Assembly (NCBI RefSeq): GCF_005221325.1
Contig: NZ_CP039888.1
Location: 2,046,001 to 2,110,000 of the forward strand
DNA from: Agrobacterium tumefaciens
GTDB lineage: Bacteria; Pseudomonadota; Alphaproteobacteria; Rhizobiales; Rhizobiaceae
DNA length: 64,000 bases
Direction of reading: 5' to 3'
The translations under genes and the position numbers were made by a program. Positions 45,413 to 54,503 of this stretch are shown here, in pieces. Position 1 is the stretch's first letter. Each line of letters opens with the position of its first letter. A model generated the notes under the pieces. That model did no database searches, had not been told where the DNA came from, and was given only the letters and a program-made list of their open reading frames with translations.

Positions 45413-46477
45413 TTATTTCAGCTGGTCTTCCTTGTAGTAACCGCCGTCAACGAGAACCTGCTTGTAGTTCTCCTTGGTCACGGCAACCGGCTTCAGCAGG
45501 TAGGACGGAACAACCTTGACGCCATTTTCATAGGTCTTGGTGTCGTTTACCTCAGGCTCCTTGCCCTGCAGAACGGCATTGACCATGCCAACAGTAACCT
45601 TCGCGAGTTCGCGAGTGTCCTTGAAGATGGTCGAATACTGTTCGCCGGCAATGATCGACTTGACGGACGGAACTTCAGCGTCCTGACCGGAAACGACCGG
45701 CAGCGGCTGGTCCTTCGTGCCATAACCAACGCCCTTCAGCGAGGAGATGATGCCGATGGAAAGACCGTCGTAAGGCGACAGAACGGCATCAACCTTGGCG
45801 TCGGTGTAATAAGCAGACAGAAGGTTGTCCATACGGGCCTGGGCCGTTGCCGGATCCCAACGCAGCGTACCGACCTTGTCCATGCCGGTCTGGCCGGACT
45901 TCACGACCAGCTTGCCGCTGTCGATGTAAGGCTGGAGAACCGACATTGCGCCGTCGTAGAAGAAGAAGGCGTTGTTGTCGTCCGGGGAGCCGCCGAAGAG
46001 TTCGATGTTGAAGGGGCCCTTGCCATCCTTCAGGCCGAGCTTGTCGACGATCGAAGTTGCCTGCAGAACGCCAACCTGGAAGTTGTCGAAGGTTGCGTAG
46101 TAGCTGACGTCGCCGCTGTTACGGATCAGACGGTCATAAGCGATGACCTTGATGCCCTGCTCGCCGGCCTGCTTCAGAACGTCCGACAGCGTCGTGCCGT
46201 CGATCGACGCGATCACGAGGACCTTGACGCCCTTGGTGACCATGTTTTCGATCTGGGACAGCTGGTTCGGAATATCGTCGTCAGCATATTGCAGGTCGGT
46301 CGTGTAACCGGCTTCCTGCAGCTGCTTGACGATGTTGTTGCCGTCGTCGATCCAGCGTGCGGACGACTTGGTCGGCATCGCGATACCGACAGAACCCTTG
46401 TCCTGTGCGAAAGCCGGCGCTGCGAAAGACGCAGCACCGATGGCACAAGCTGCCATCAGCGAAATAATGGACTTCAT
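45413..46477 (-). CDS. chvE: Periplasmic sugar-binding protein ChvE
   Basis: A 354-residue binding protein of the ribose/galactose type. A signal peptide covers residues 1-24 ([24 protein letters not shown]). The mature protein opens [21 protein letters not shown], typical of ChvE. In Agrobacterium ChvE binds aldose sugars in the periplasm, delivers them to GguAB and also presents them to the sensor kinase VirA to boost vir gene expression and chemotaxis. AAGGGAG lies seven bases before the ATG. It is the first gene of chvE-gguA-gguB-gguC. Divergent gbpR is its known type of regulator. Confidence 0.96.
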   Translation of the reverse strand: MKSIISLMAACAIGAASFAAPAFAQDKGSVGIAMPTKSSARWIDDGNNIVKQLQEAGYTTDLQYADDDIPNQLSQIENMVTKGVKVLVIASIDGTTLSDVLKQAGEQGIKVIAYDRLIRNSGDVSYYATFDNFQVGVLQATSIVDKLGLKDGKGPFNIELFGGSPDDNNAFFFYDGAMSVLQPYIDSGKLVVKSGQTGMDKVGTLRWDPATAQARMDNLLSAYYTDAKVDAVLSPYDGLSIGIISSLKGVGYGTKDQPLPVVSGQDAEVPSVKSIIAGEQYSTIFKDTRELAKVTVGMVNAVLQGKEPEVNDTKTYENGVKVVPSYLLKPVAVTKENYKQVLVDGGYYKEDQLK

Positions 46478-46661
46478 AAACTCTCTCCCTTGAGCCCTTC
46501 TCTGGAGCCCGCATGCTGCGGTGCACCATGAAATTCATGCCGTCAGAGGAAGAAGCCGCGCTGCGCTCGTTCCCTTTCGCAGTTGCGAAACGGAACAGCT
46601 GCCGCTCCTCCCCGGCATTCCGCAAATTGTTCTGAATCCATATAACTGTCAAATAGAATAT

Positions 46662-46712
46662 ATCGGTTTCCATATATCAATTATGATATATTAAATCGAT
46701 ACAAAAACCGAT
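46662..46712. promoter_or_regulatory. Nested dyads in the chvE-gbpR control region
   Basis: An inner palindrome ATATATCA-ATTA-TGATATAT (46672-46691) lies within outer arms ATCGGTTT (46662-46669) and AAACCGAT (46705-46712). The right arm overlaps the proposed gbpR start at 46711. The AT-rich paired sites fit a LysR-type regulator controlling both chvE and itself. Confidence 0.6.
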
Positions 46713-47736
46713 GAGGGGTATAAAGCAGCACATGAACAACCAAAAAGTGTATGAGCAGGCGCAAACAACAGAGGCTCTTTTCGTCTTTGAAGACAACCCT
46801 CTGCTGCGGGCGGGATTGAAGATGAGCCACCTGCGCATGCTGGTCATGATCGAGGAGCACGGGCAGGTCAGCGCGGCAGCGGCCGCCATGAACATGACAC
46901 AGCCCGCAGCCTCGCGCATGCTCTCGGAAATGGAAGCAATCGTCAAATCACCGCTTTGTCAGCGAGCCTCGCGCGGCGTGGTGCTGACAAAGTTCGGCGA
47001 GGCCCTGGCGCGCCGGGCCCGCACCATATTGCTGGAACTGCGCGAGGCGAGCCGCGAACTCAACCAGATGAAGTCGGGCAGCGGCGGCTCGGTCTATATT
47101 GGCGCCGTCACCGCCCCGGCGATCAGCCTCGTCGTTCCCGCCATCCGGCGCGCCATGGACACCTATCCCGGCATCGAAATCAACGTGCAGGTGGAAAGCA
47201 GCAACGTGCTGGCCCGCGAACTGCTGGCGGCGCGTCACGATTTCATCATCGGCCGCATTCCCGATGATTTCGATCCCGGCCTTTTTTCTATCCATGAAAT
47301 AGGCATAGAGCGCGCCTGTCTGGTCGTGCGCGAAGGCCACCCGCTGCTGCGCGGCGAGCCCGTGACCCTGCAGGATCTCTCCGGTTACGACTGGGTCTTC
47401 CAGCCACCCGGCGCGCTGTTGCGCAGAACGATGGAGGATGTCTTCCTCACCCATGGCGTCGCCATGCCGCGCAACGTCATCAACACGCCCTCCGTGGTGC
47501 TCACCCTTGCCCTCGTCTGCAATACCGATGCCATCGCCCCCATCGCGCAGGACATGGCCGAATTCGTTGCCGGACAGCAGGCGGATATCGGCCGAACCCG
47601 CATTTTGCCGACGGATTTCGAACTCGTGGTCAAGCCCTACAGCATCATCACCACCAAGGGCCGGGTTCTACCGCCCAGCGCCCGCCTGCTTTACGATCTG
47701 GTGCTGGATGAAAGCCGCAAGCTGACAAACCCGTGA
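46711..47736 (+). CDS. gbpR: LysR-family regulator GbpR of the chvE operon
   Basis: A 341-residue LysR protein. After an unusually long 36-residue leader comes the helix-turn-helix KMSHLRMLVMIEEHGQVSAAAAAMNMTQPAASRMLSEME, then the effector-binding domain from about 125. Its divergent place beside chvE matches the galactose-binding-protein regulator of Agrobacterium, which activates chvE with galactose or arabinose and represses without them. The start may be ATG 46711 or ATG 46732; neither has a convincing ribosome site, and the first overlaps a dyad. Confidence 0.93.
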   Translation: MRGIKQHMNNQKVYEQAQTTEALFVFEDNPLLRAGLKMSHLRMLVMIEEHGQVSAAAAAMNMTQPAASRMLSEMEAIVKSPLCQRASRGVVLTKFGEALARRARTILLELREASRELNQMKSGSGGSVYIGAVTAPAISLVVPAIRRAMDTYPGIEINVQVESSNVLARELLAARHDFIIGRIPDDFDPGLFSIHEIGIERACLVVREGHPLLRGEPVTLQDLSGYDWVFQPPGALLRRTMEDVFLTHGVAMPRNVINTPSVVLTLALVCNTDAIAPIAQDMAEFVAGQQADIGRTRILPTDFELVVKPYSIITTKGRVLPPSARLLYDLVLDESRKLTNP

Positions 47737-47809
47737 CGACGGCAAGCCCGACACCACCTTCATCCTCTATAGAAGCCGGATCATTGAGGCCGGCGCAGGG
47801 AACAGCCGC

Positions 47810-48286
47810 ATGCTCTTCGGACAATCCGTCTTCCAGTCGGTCGTCGAAAGACTGAAACAGGAGAAAGAAGAAGAAGACGCGGAGCTTTCACCGCCCGCCG
47901 GCCACCGCATTGCCGGTTTCAGCTCGGGTTTCGTTGTCGATACACATATCGAAGCGCCGCAGCCGGCAAACGGCAATCTCGATGCCTATCTCGCCTTCCT
48001 GGCCGACCCCGCACCACCGCTGGAACCTCAACCGGAGCCTGAACCGGAACTGATGCCGGCCCATCTCGAAAAAACCGCGCTTGCCGACGTGTCCGCGGAA
48101 CTGGCAATCCGGGAAACCGACACGGCCGCAACGCTTGCGGAAAAACGCCGGGCTTTCGCTCGGCTCAATCATCCCGATCGGGTGAAACCACAATTCCGGC
48201 ACAATGCCACCCTGCGCATGACGGCGGCCAATCTGCTGATCGACCAGGCACTTCGCATGCTGCGGACCCGGGCGCATTTCCGCTAA
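47810..48286 (+). CDS. Degenerate J-domain (DnaJ-like) small protein
   Basis: A 158-residue protein. Residues about 103-155 read TLAEKRRAFARLNHPDRVKP followed by a helix with AANLLIDQALRML, which contains the HPD tripeptide and helix spacing of a J-domain. No Gly/Phe or zinc-finger region of a full DnaJ is present. The N-terminal half is unstructured and acidic, with a PEPEPE-type run near 75-80. Such short J-proteins occur in Rhizobiales with unknown partners; DnaK recruitment is inferred. It lies 73 bases after gbpR and may be transcribed alone. Confidence 0.6.
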   Translation: MLFGQSVFQSVVERLKQEKEEEDAELSPPAGHRIAGFSSGFVVDTHIEAPQPANGNLDAYLAFLADPAPPLEPQPEPEPELMPAHLEKTALADVSAELAIRETDTAATLAEKRRAFARLNHPDRVKPQFRHNATLRMTAANLLIDQALRMLRTRAHFR

Positions 48287-48341
48287 AACCAGGCGGTGAG
48301 ATTAATACGGGAAATGCTTCAAACCGAAGATGAGGACCGCT

Positions 48342-48605
48342 TCAGCCCGCATCGTTCTTGTCGGCAGGCGCGCTTTCGGAAGCAGGCTCCCCCGCCTCGT
48401 CCCTGGGCGCAGCGTCGTTGCTCGCGTGTTTGAACTTCAGCAGCAATTCATAGGCCGCATAAGCGCCGATGCCGCCGACGATGGTTCCCCAGAAAAACTC
48501 GCGATTGACGAATTCGATGACGGCCCATGCGGCGCAAAAGCCGACGATGAGCAACCGGACCCACAGCGGGCGATAAAGCGGGTGACTCGTATCGATATTC
48601 AGCAT
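48342..48605 (-). CDS. Small membrane protein, DUF3329-like
   Basis: An 87-residue protein with two membrane helices (VRLLIVGFCAAWAVIEFV and FFWGTIVGGIGAYAAYELLL) and an acidic, alanine-rich C-terminal tail of about 28 residues. The start HPLYRPLWVRLLIVG recalls the DUF3329 family of Rhizobiales, whose role is unknown. ATG 48605 is the first that gives a sensible product; upstream codons in this frame are out of character. It converges with the J-domain gene. Confidence 0.65.
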   Translation of the reverse strand: MLNIDTSHPLYRPLWVRLLIVGFCAAWAVIEFVNREFFWGTIVGGIGAYAAYELLLKFKHASNDAAPRDEAGEPASESAPADKNDAG

Positions 48606-48865
48606 GGCGTTCCCGTTCCGGGCCTTTCCAGTCAATCGCATGGTTGCGGCTCTCATGCCGCAGGGCGCGAGGATATCCATGCGTCTTGGCGGTTTCGAAG
48701 GCAAATTGCAACGCAATTCAGCCCGCTGCCGATCAGGCTGCCGTGAAAAACGGAAACGGGGAGATCGTCACCGCGGCCGCTGGCGATGGGAGACAGCCCC
48801 ATTGACGTCACACGCCCCATCTTGCGGCCACTAGGATTTTCGATTGCCGTCGGCCTCTTCGAACT

Positions 48866-49372
48866 TCAGTCGCGCAGGCGTCCCAGCAGAGCCAGAAGCT
48901 GATCGCGGGCCTTTTTGCCGCCGATTCTGTCGATCAGCTTTTCCTCGCGGTCCCGCCATGTATTGGAAAGCCGTTCGAGCAGGCTGCTGCCCTCCGGCGT
49001 CATGTCGAGGAAATGAACGCGTCTGTCCTCTTCCGACTTGCGGCGGACGAGCAGCCCCTTCTCTTCCATGCTATCGACGATCGCGACGAAATTGGCGCGC
49101 TGGATGCCCAGCGCTTCCGCCACATCGCTCTGTTTCAAGCCCGAATTGCCGCCCACGATGACGAGAACGGAAAAATCGGCCGGCCGCAATCCCTGCTCCG
49201 TCAGCACATCGGCAAAACCGTTTGCCACGGCAAGTTGCGAGTGCCGCAAATGATAGCTGATGGCAGTCGTCAGCAATCCATAGTCGATTGCCGTATCATG
49301 CGCGGCTTCCGCGCTGCCGCTTTCGCTCTTTTCCGTCCGCGGCCCGTTGCTATGTGCCAGTCGCAAAGCCAT
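48866..49372 (-). CDS. MarR-family transcriptional regulator
   Basis: A 168-residue winged-helix regulator. The DNA-binding part reads LRPADFSVLVIVGGNSGLKQSDVAEALGIQRANFVAIVDSMEEKGLLVRRKSEEDRRVHF in successive segments (residues about 62-120), with the characteristic DRR wing at 115. MarR proteins respond to phenolic or oxidative signals and usually repress an adjacent gene, but no obvious target flanks this one. A gap of about 520 bases lies upstream. Confidence 0.9.
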   Translation of the reverse strand: MALRLAHSNGPRTEKSESGSAEAAHDTAIDYGLLTTAISYHLRHSQLAVANGFADVLTEQGLRPADFSVLVIVGGNSGLKQSDVAEALGIQRANFVAIVDSMEEKGLLVRRKSEEDRRVHFLDMTPEGSSLLERLSNTWRDREEKLIDRIGGKKARDQLLALLGRLRD

Positions 49373-49895
49373 CCGATCCCCCGCCTGATTCGTTCCCTTA
49401 CCTTGTCGAAGTTATAACCGACAACGCTGCGAAACTGTATCCCAAATAAATGTAGATGATACTAATATTGTATAATAATTTGACAGTTAAACGCCAGAGA
49501 AGCAAACCGGAACCCAAATTCGGCATCCGGCGAACGAAAAAAGTATGACTATTTACCCGCCAATTTTAAGGGGATAAAATCGCCTCCCGCACCGGGCTTG
49601 AAGGGCATTGCCGCAATCCGGCCGCCCCTTCACGAAAGGGACAAAACAGCGGACGGGCCGGGCAATAAGATACTACTTATAAGAGAAAATAGATTCCGCT
49701 AAAAAAGCAATACGCCAAACGACGCACTACCCGCATCGCCGCAGAAAAAGCCCGCGACCACCCCACAAAAGGCCACCACGCCCGCCCCCGCCCGAAAACA
49801 GGCAAGGTTTCGCAAATCTTTGATTTTTAGACATTGATGCAAAAACAAAGCTGGGGTATGAACCAACCGCTGCACGCGATTCAAGCGTGACCGCT
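49373..49895. other. Gene-free region upstream of tRNA-Arg
   Basis: About 520 bases, partly AT-rich (49430-49490) and partly a low-information stretch (49540-49860). It should hold the MarR promoter at the left and the tRNA promoter at the right. No coding frame, repeat or RNA fold was recognised. Confidence 0.55.
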
Positions 49896-49972
49896 GCACC
49901 CGTAGCTCAGCTGGATAGAGTGTTGGATTCCGATTCCAAAGGTCACAGGTTCGAATCCTGTCGGGTGCGCCA
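49896..49972 (+). tRNA. tRNA-Arg (anticodon CCG)
   Basis: Acceptor arms GCACCCG (49896-49902) and CGGGTGC (49962-49968), discriminator G and encoded CCA at 49970-49972. The anticodon arm is TTGGA-TTCCGAT-TCCAA, giving anticodon CCG, which reads CGG arginine codons. The T-arm is CAGG-TTCGAAT-CCTG. The molecule is 77 bases and looks fully functional. A BrnT/BrnA pair begins about 180 bases downstream. Confidence 0.95.
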
Positions 49973-50149
49973 TATTTCCCAGGCTTTTAGGCCATCGCCT
50001 CCAGTTTTAGAAATTCCTACAGGAAACATATAGGACGCGCTTGGGAAGCGCTGTGAAACCTTACTACCCCGAAGCGTGGTGACAACCCTCCATTTTTACG
50101 TACGTACAAAAATCTGGCTTTCGTTGACTATTTGTTGTACATACACAAT

Positions 50150-50398
50150 ATGAAAATCGCTTACGACGAAACAAAGCGGCTGACGAACATCGAGAAACAC
50201 GTTCTCGACTTCGCCGATCTGACGATTGAGTTCTTCGCAGGCTCTGTCGTCCTTCCAGCCAAGGAAAACCGCTTTTTGGCCGTAGGTGAGTTTCAGGGCC
50301 GCATCATCATCATCGCAGTGGTGTTCTGCAAGTTGGGTTCGCAGGCCCTATCTGTCATCTCGATGCGGCCAGCCAGCTCCAAGGAAAGGAGTCTATAA
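50150..50398 (+). CDS. brnT: BrnT-family toxin
   Basis: An 82-residue protein of the BrnT ribonuclease-toxin family (RelE-like fold). The family start is seen as YDETKRLTNIEKHVLDFADLTIEFF, with VGEFQGRIIIIAVVF and ALSVISMRPASSKE as the later strands. Some residues of the usual DxxKNxxNxxKHGV motif are changed (TKRLTNIEKHVL). It overlaps brnA by one base (TAATG). It sits directly behind tRNA-Arg, a frequent place for acquired genes. TTGACT at 50124-50129 is a possible -35. Confidence 0.85.
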   Translation: MKIAYDETKRLTNIEKHVLDFADLTIEFFAGSVVLPAKENRFLAVGEFQGRIIIIAVVFCKLGSQALSVISMRPASSKERSL

Positions 50399-50721
50399 TG
50401 CCAGTAGAATTTTCTTCGAAACGCCCGCTCACGGATAAGGAAGAAGCGGAAATCCAAAAAATGATCGCGTCCGACCCAGAGGCCCCCGAAGCCACTGATG
50501 AAGATATAGCGCAAGCAAAACCGTTCCCAGAAGTTTTCCCCGATCTTTCGAAAAGCATTGACCGGGAGATTGCGCGCCGAGGAAGGCCGAAAGTGGAGAC
50601 GCCGAAAACACCCGTCACAATCCGCCTCGACCCTGATGTGGTCGAACACTACAAGGCCATGGGCAAGGGTTGGCAGTCGCGCATCAACAGCGATTTGAGA
50701 AAGCTAACCGGTCTCCGCTGA
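50398..50721 (+). CDS. brnA: BrnA-family antitoxin
   Basis: A 107-residue protein. The first 50 residues are acidic and flexible (toxin-wrapping part), and the C-terminal RGRPKVETPKTPVTIRLDPDVVEHYKAMGKGWQSRINSDLRKL is a BrnA-type ribbon-helix-helix DNA-binding region. It neutralises BrnT and represses the operon through upstream dyads. The ATG overlaps the brnT stop by one base. Downstream 186 bases hold no gene. Confidence 0.88.
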   Translation: MPVEFSSKRPLTDKEEAEIQKMIASDPEAPEATDEDIAQAKPFPEVFPDLSKSIDREIARRGRPKVETPKTPVTIRLDPDVVEHYKAMGKGWQSRINSDLRKLTGLR

Positions 50722-50907
50722 CGGCCCAAAGAGGCCGCCCGGCACAAACCCGGCGGCCGTTGTATGGTGCGCCGCCAAAGCAATGCGCGACCGGCCGCAA
50801 CGACACTGTTCCGCGTAACACCTCTTGCACGGTCCGGTCCTGATTGACCTCTGTCCGTCCCAAGCAAACAAACAGACCATAACTGCCCGAACTCATTCAA
50901 CACGTCT

Positions 50908-52311
50908 TCAGTCAGTCTCCGCGTTTGGCGTCGGCTGAGTAATCGCGAGCTTTTTTCGAACAACCGGCAATCCCGGATGCGGTATCTTCACCCTGTCCGC
51001 ATCTTTGGCGGTTCGGGCAGGCTCCGGTTCGGTCTCATCCTCCACAAGGCTGGCATTCGCCTGCAGATGCAGGCCCATCACTGCCACCAGGAGGAAAAAC
51101 CAGACGAAACCGGCGCTGAGCAGGAACAGGGTTTCCAGAAAGCCGTAAAGCAGCACATAAAGCCAGACACCGACATAAAACCGCGTGAGCGGGCTGTTCC
51201 GTGTGGCCCCGTCCATTTTGCCGAGATAGTGGAGCGGCAGCAGGCAGATCCACATCAGCACCAGCACCAGACCCGGTATGCCACCCTCAAGCAATAGATC
51301 GAAATAGCCACTGTGGGAAGACGGCGCGGTGGTCGCCCAGCTGTTGTTTTCGGTGAAGCTCGACATCAGGGTGTCGCTGCGCCAGAAGGCCTGGTACCCG
51401 TATCCGACAATCGGGCTTTGGCGGATATAATCGATGGCGACGGTCCAGATATCGGTTCTGCCCGTAAAACTGGCGTCTATACCCATCCGCGTCAGCATCT
51501 GCGCAAATACCGGGTCGATTGTGGTGCCCACGGTCACAATGGTGCAGACCGATAAAAGCAGGGTGACCACCGCATATCGCCAGCGGGGCCAGCGCACGAT
51601 GAACCAGCCGGCCGAGACGACGATAGGCATCAAGCCGAGTACCGTCTTGCCGCCTGACTTGACCAGAAAGATCACCGATAGCAGTAGCAGGAGCAAGCCG
51701 CCGATGAGGGACCAGCGCTTGCAGAGATAGATCGCCACGATGATCAGCACCGCCATGACCGAGGCGGCCTCGTTCTTGTGCTGGAAAACCCCGCGCCAGT
51801 TACCCGCCAGAAGCGGCTCCAGCGCGTCGCCCGCCTGATGGATGGACCGCGACGGCAGCACGACGACGCCGAAGTAACACAGGAACAGGATGATCATGAC
51901 GCAGCCGGCAAGCAGCGTGGTGAATTGCCGTTCCGTTCGCGGCAATTGCAGAAAGCAGCCGGCGAGCACACAGATGATGGCGCACATGACAAGCCGCCTG
52001 ATCGAAAACATCGGCGCTTCCCCCATGAGCGAGGTGAAGACAAACCAGCCGAAAATCGCTGCCATCAGCAGGCGCGGCGTGAAGAGAAGAGCAAACGAAT
52101 GCTCCTTCGCCATGAAGGCCAGGAAGCTGGCAAGCAGGATGATCGCGGTCAACTGGTTGAGCAGGTTGGACCCGGCCGCCATGGCGGATCCCTGATAGGT
52201 CGAAGAAAGCGAAATATAGGGCGAAAAGCCGACCGTGAAATAAAGGAACGTCACATAAAACAGCGCATTCCGCCAATATCCACGCGCCTGTCCTTCCTGC
52301 GCTGCATCCAT
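50908..52311 (-). CDS. O-antigen ligase/polymerase-family membrane protein
   Basis: A 467-residue protein with about eleven membrane helices and a Wzy_C (PF04932-type) region. In the large periplasmic loop, FTGRTDIWTVAIDYIRQSPIVGYGYQAFW is followed by SSHSGYFDLLLEGGIPGLVLVLMW, the signature of WaaL and ExoQ-type enzymes that ligate or polymerise polysaccharide repeat units. No other envelope-sugar gene lies next to it, so the target (lipopolysaccharide or exopolysaccharide) is open. The C-terminal 45 residues are polar and cytosolic. A 40-base motif lies about 80 bases upstream. Confidence 0.85.
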   Translation of the reverse strand: MDAAQEGQARGYWRNALFYVTFLYFTVGFSPYISLSSTYQGSAMAAGSNLLNQLTAIILLASFLAFMAKEHSFALLFTPRLLMAAIFGWFVFTSLMGEAPMFSIRRLVMCAIICVLAGCFLQLPRTERQFTTLLAGCVMIILFLCYFGVVVLPSRSIHQAGDALEPLLAGNWRGVFQHKNEAASVMAVLIIVAIYLCKRWSLIGGLLLLLLSVIFLVKSGGKTVLGLMPIVVSAGWFIVRWPRWRYAVVTLLLSVCTIVTVGTTIDPVFAQMLTRMGIDASFTGRTDIWTVAIDYIRQSPIVGYGYQAFWRSDTLMSSFTENNSWATTAPSSHSGYFDLLLEGGIPGLVLVLMWICLLPLHYLGKMDGATRNSPLTRFYVGVWLYVLLYGFLETLFLLSAGFVWFFLLVAVMGLHLQANASLVEDETEPEPARTAKDADRVKIPHPGLPVVRKKLAITQPTPNAETD

Positions 52312-52390
52312 AGGGGGATCTTCTCTGCTTTTTCCATCCGGCCCACATCGCGCCGATGCTTCGTCCGGTAACAGGACTATCCCGCCAAAA

Positions 52391-52430
52391 TCCTATTTTT
52401 TAGTTATTTATAATTCACGGATAAATAGCA
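52391..52430. promoter_or_regulatory. 40-base motif upstream of the O-antigen ligase gene (copy A)
   Basis: Begins TCCTATTTTTTAGTTA and ends AAATAGCA. It matches 63035-63074 at 33 of 40 bases without gaps. The function is unknown; the position 80 bases before a start codon suggests control. Confidence 0.45.
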
Positions 52431-52489
52431 GCCATTCGGACACAAAGCATGGTCGCTTTGTAGTCGGCGCTTAGAAAACGGTTTTCGAA

Positions 52490-52528
52490 AACGAAAAATA
52501 TTTATCGGCGGGGATCGCTCCCCGCCGA
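52490..52528 (-). terminator. Rho-independent terminator of the left chemoreceptor gene
   Basis: Arms TCGGCGGGGA (52505-52514) and TCCCCGCCGA (52519-52528) with loop TCGC, followed on the minus strand by TAAATATTTTTCG. It lies 25 bases after the stop. Confidence 0.85.
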
Positions 52529-52553
52529 AGCTCACATTGCAGCCAATCGGCGA

Positions 52554-53988
52554 TCAGAACTCCTGCCAGTCGTCCTTCGATGTATCCAGCGCAGCATTGC
52601 CCGAGAATGCCGAAGCAAGCTTGCGGCCAAGCGCCCGCACGGGAGATGCCACCGATCTGTCGCTGCCGGCGGCACTGCGCACCGGAGCCGGCTGGCCCTG
52701 ATGCTGATAAGCGCCCTCGGCCAGCTTGAACTGCGAAAGCAGCTGGTTCAGCGACTGCACTTCCTTGGCAAGGCTGTGGCTTGCGGCATTGGTCTCCTCA
52801 ACCATGGCCGCGTTCTTCTGCGTGTCCTGATCCATCTGGTTCACAGCCGTATTGATCTGCTGCAATCCCGACGACTGCTCCTGCGCGGCCTCAACGATGG
52901 ACACGACGTGCCGGTTGATTTCCTGCACTTCCGATACGATCGTCACCAGCGCCTTGCCGGTGTCGCCCACCAGCTGCACGCCCTGCTTTACCTGATCATT
53001 CGAGGTGGTGATCAGCGCCTTGATCTCCTTGGCCGCATTGGCGGACCGTTGCGCAAGCTCGCGTACCTCCTGTGCGACGACGGCAAAACCCTTGCCGGCT
53101 TCGCCCGCACGCGCCGCTTCCACACCGGCATTCAGCGCCAGAAGATTGGTCTGGAAGGCGATCTCATCGATCACGCCGATGATGTTGCTGATCTCGTTGG
53201 CGGATTTGGAAATCTGTTCCATGGCGACCACGGCGCGGCGCACCACTTCGCCGGATTGTTCGGCACCCGCCTTGGCGCGGCTGACGATCTGGCCCGCCTC
53301 CTGTGCGCGTTTGGTGGAATCCCGCACGGTCGTGGTGATTTCCTCCAGGGCTGCTGCGGTCTCTTCGACGGCGGCGGCCTGCTGTTCGGTGCGCTTGGCC
53401 AGATCGTCGGCAGCCGACTTGATCTCGTTTGCGCCTGCACCGATACCGCCGGCATTCTGCGCAACCCGGGTCAGTGCCGATTGCAGCTTCTCGGCCGACA
53501 TGTTGAAGTCGTTGCGGACACCATCGAGCGTCGCCGTGAACGGCTGGTTGATGCGATAGGAAACATCGCCGTCGGAAAGCTTCGAAAGGCCGGCCGCGAG
53601 ATTATCGACGGCGAATTTGACGTCGGCGGCTTCCCTTGCCTTCTGCTGCTCGCGCTCGATGCGGTCCTTCTCCGACATCGACCGGTTGGCTTCGGTTTCC
53701 TGCTCGAGACGAATGCGCGCGATCGCATTCTCGCGGAACACCTGAACCGCGACCGCCATCTGGCCAACTTCGTCCTTCCGCTCCATGCCGTCAATCTCGG
53801 CCGCCGTCTCGCCGCCGGCAAGCGACGCCATACGCTCACGCAGCCGCGCAATCGGCGTGGTGATACCACGAGAGGCCACGAAAAGTGCGAGGATGATGCC
53901 GGCGAGGAAGACGATCCCCACAACCACCAGCGAGGTCAGGATCGTCGAATTGGTCTGGTCGGTCAGATCGTCGCTGCCCTTGATGATG
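52554..53988 (-). repeat. 1435-base near-identical block, copy 1 (shared with 55014-56448)
   Basis: The 3' part of the left chemoreceptor gene (HAMP and signalling domains) aligns without gaps to 55014-56448 at an offset of 2460 bases. Only scattered, mostly silent differences are seen and one amino-acid change (Asp/Gly just before WQEF). Identity drops sharply past 53988. Confidence 0.9.
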
Positions 53989-54503
53989 CCCTTGGAAAGC
54001 TTGTCCACCAGCGCCGTTATGGCTGTCGAAGTCGCCGCGATGGATGTATCCGCCTTGAGGAGCTGGGCGGCTGATTCCGCATTCTTGTTAGCCATTCCAA
54101 GCTCGACGGCCTTGTCGGTCATGTCGGTAATTGTCTGTGACTGCGCGATGAAGGCATCCATGGCGGCAGCCTCCTCGGGAAAAACACCCTTCACCTTGTT
54201 GAGGCGCTGCAGGAGGAGTGTTTTGCTTTCATTGTAAGTCTGTTTGGCAACCTTTATCTCCGGCCCATCCGCATCATAAGCCATGATCTGATAGGCACCG
54301 TAAGCGACCGCCGACAGGTTGCGGTTGGCACGCGCCAGCTCCACCAGAGCCGCATTGTCATTGGCTATGAAATCCGAATAGGCGGTGTCCGCTTCCTTGT
54401 AACGGCTGGCCATGAATGTGGTGGCACCGAGGCCAACGACGCAGAGCGGAAGAATGAGCGACAGAATTTTGGTGCGGATACTGGCATTTTGAAGAAAGGA
54501 CAC
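52554..54503 (-). CDS. Methyl-accepting chemotaxis protein, left copy
   Basis: A 649-residue chemoreceptor. TM1 is near residues 13-31 and TM2 near 185-205 ([20 protein letters not shown]), giving a small periplasmic sensor of about 150 residues with a four-helix look. HAMP follows ([18 protein letters not shown]), then the MA signalling hairpin with [20 protein letters not shown] at its tip. The C-terminus DWQEF is an xWxxF pentapeptide for CheR/CheB docking. The start is taken as GTG at 54503 with AAGGG six bases ahead; the ATG at 54596 would add 31 unrelated residues. From 53988 down it is nearly identical to the right copy. Confidence 0.93.
   Translation of the reverse strand: MSFLQNASIRTKILSLILPLCVVGLGATTFMASRYKEADTAYSDFIANDNAALVELARANRNLSAVAYGAYQIMAYDADGPEIKVAKQTYNESKTLLLQRLNKVKGVFPEEAAAMDAFIAQSQTITDMTDKAVELGMANKNAESAAQLLKADTSIAATSTAITALVDKLSKGIIKGSDDLTDQTNSTILTSLVVVGIVFLAGIILALFVASRGITTPIARLRERMASLAGGETAAEIDGMERKDEVGQMAVAVQVFRENAIARIRLEQETEANRSMSEKDRIEREQQKAREAADVKFAVDNLAAGLSKLSDGDVSYRINQPFTATLDGVRNDFNMSAEKLQSALTRVAQNAGGIGAGANEIKSAADDLAKRTEQQAAAVEETAAALEEITTTVRDSTKRAQEAGQIVSRAKAGAEQSGEVVRRAVVAMEQISKSANEISNIIGVIDEIAFQTNLLALNAGVEAARAGEAGKGFAVVAQEVRELAQRSANAAKEIKALITTSNDQVKQGVQLVGDTGKALVTIVSEVQEINRHVVSIVEAAQEQSSGLQQINTAVNQMDQDTQKNAAMVEETNAASHSLAKEVQSLNQLLSQFKLAEGAYQHQGQPAPVRSAAGSDRSVASPVRALGRKLASAFSGNAALDTSKDDWQEF

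Noticed and set aside
49896..52430. Genomic island with att sites at tRNA-Arg
   Set aside because: No second copy of the tRNA 3' end, integrase or transposase was found in the window, so only possible acquisition of brnTA is suggested.
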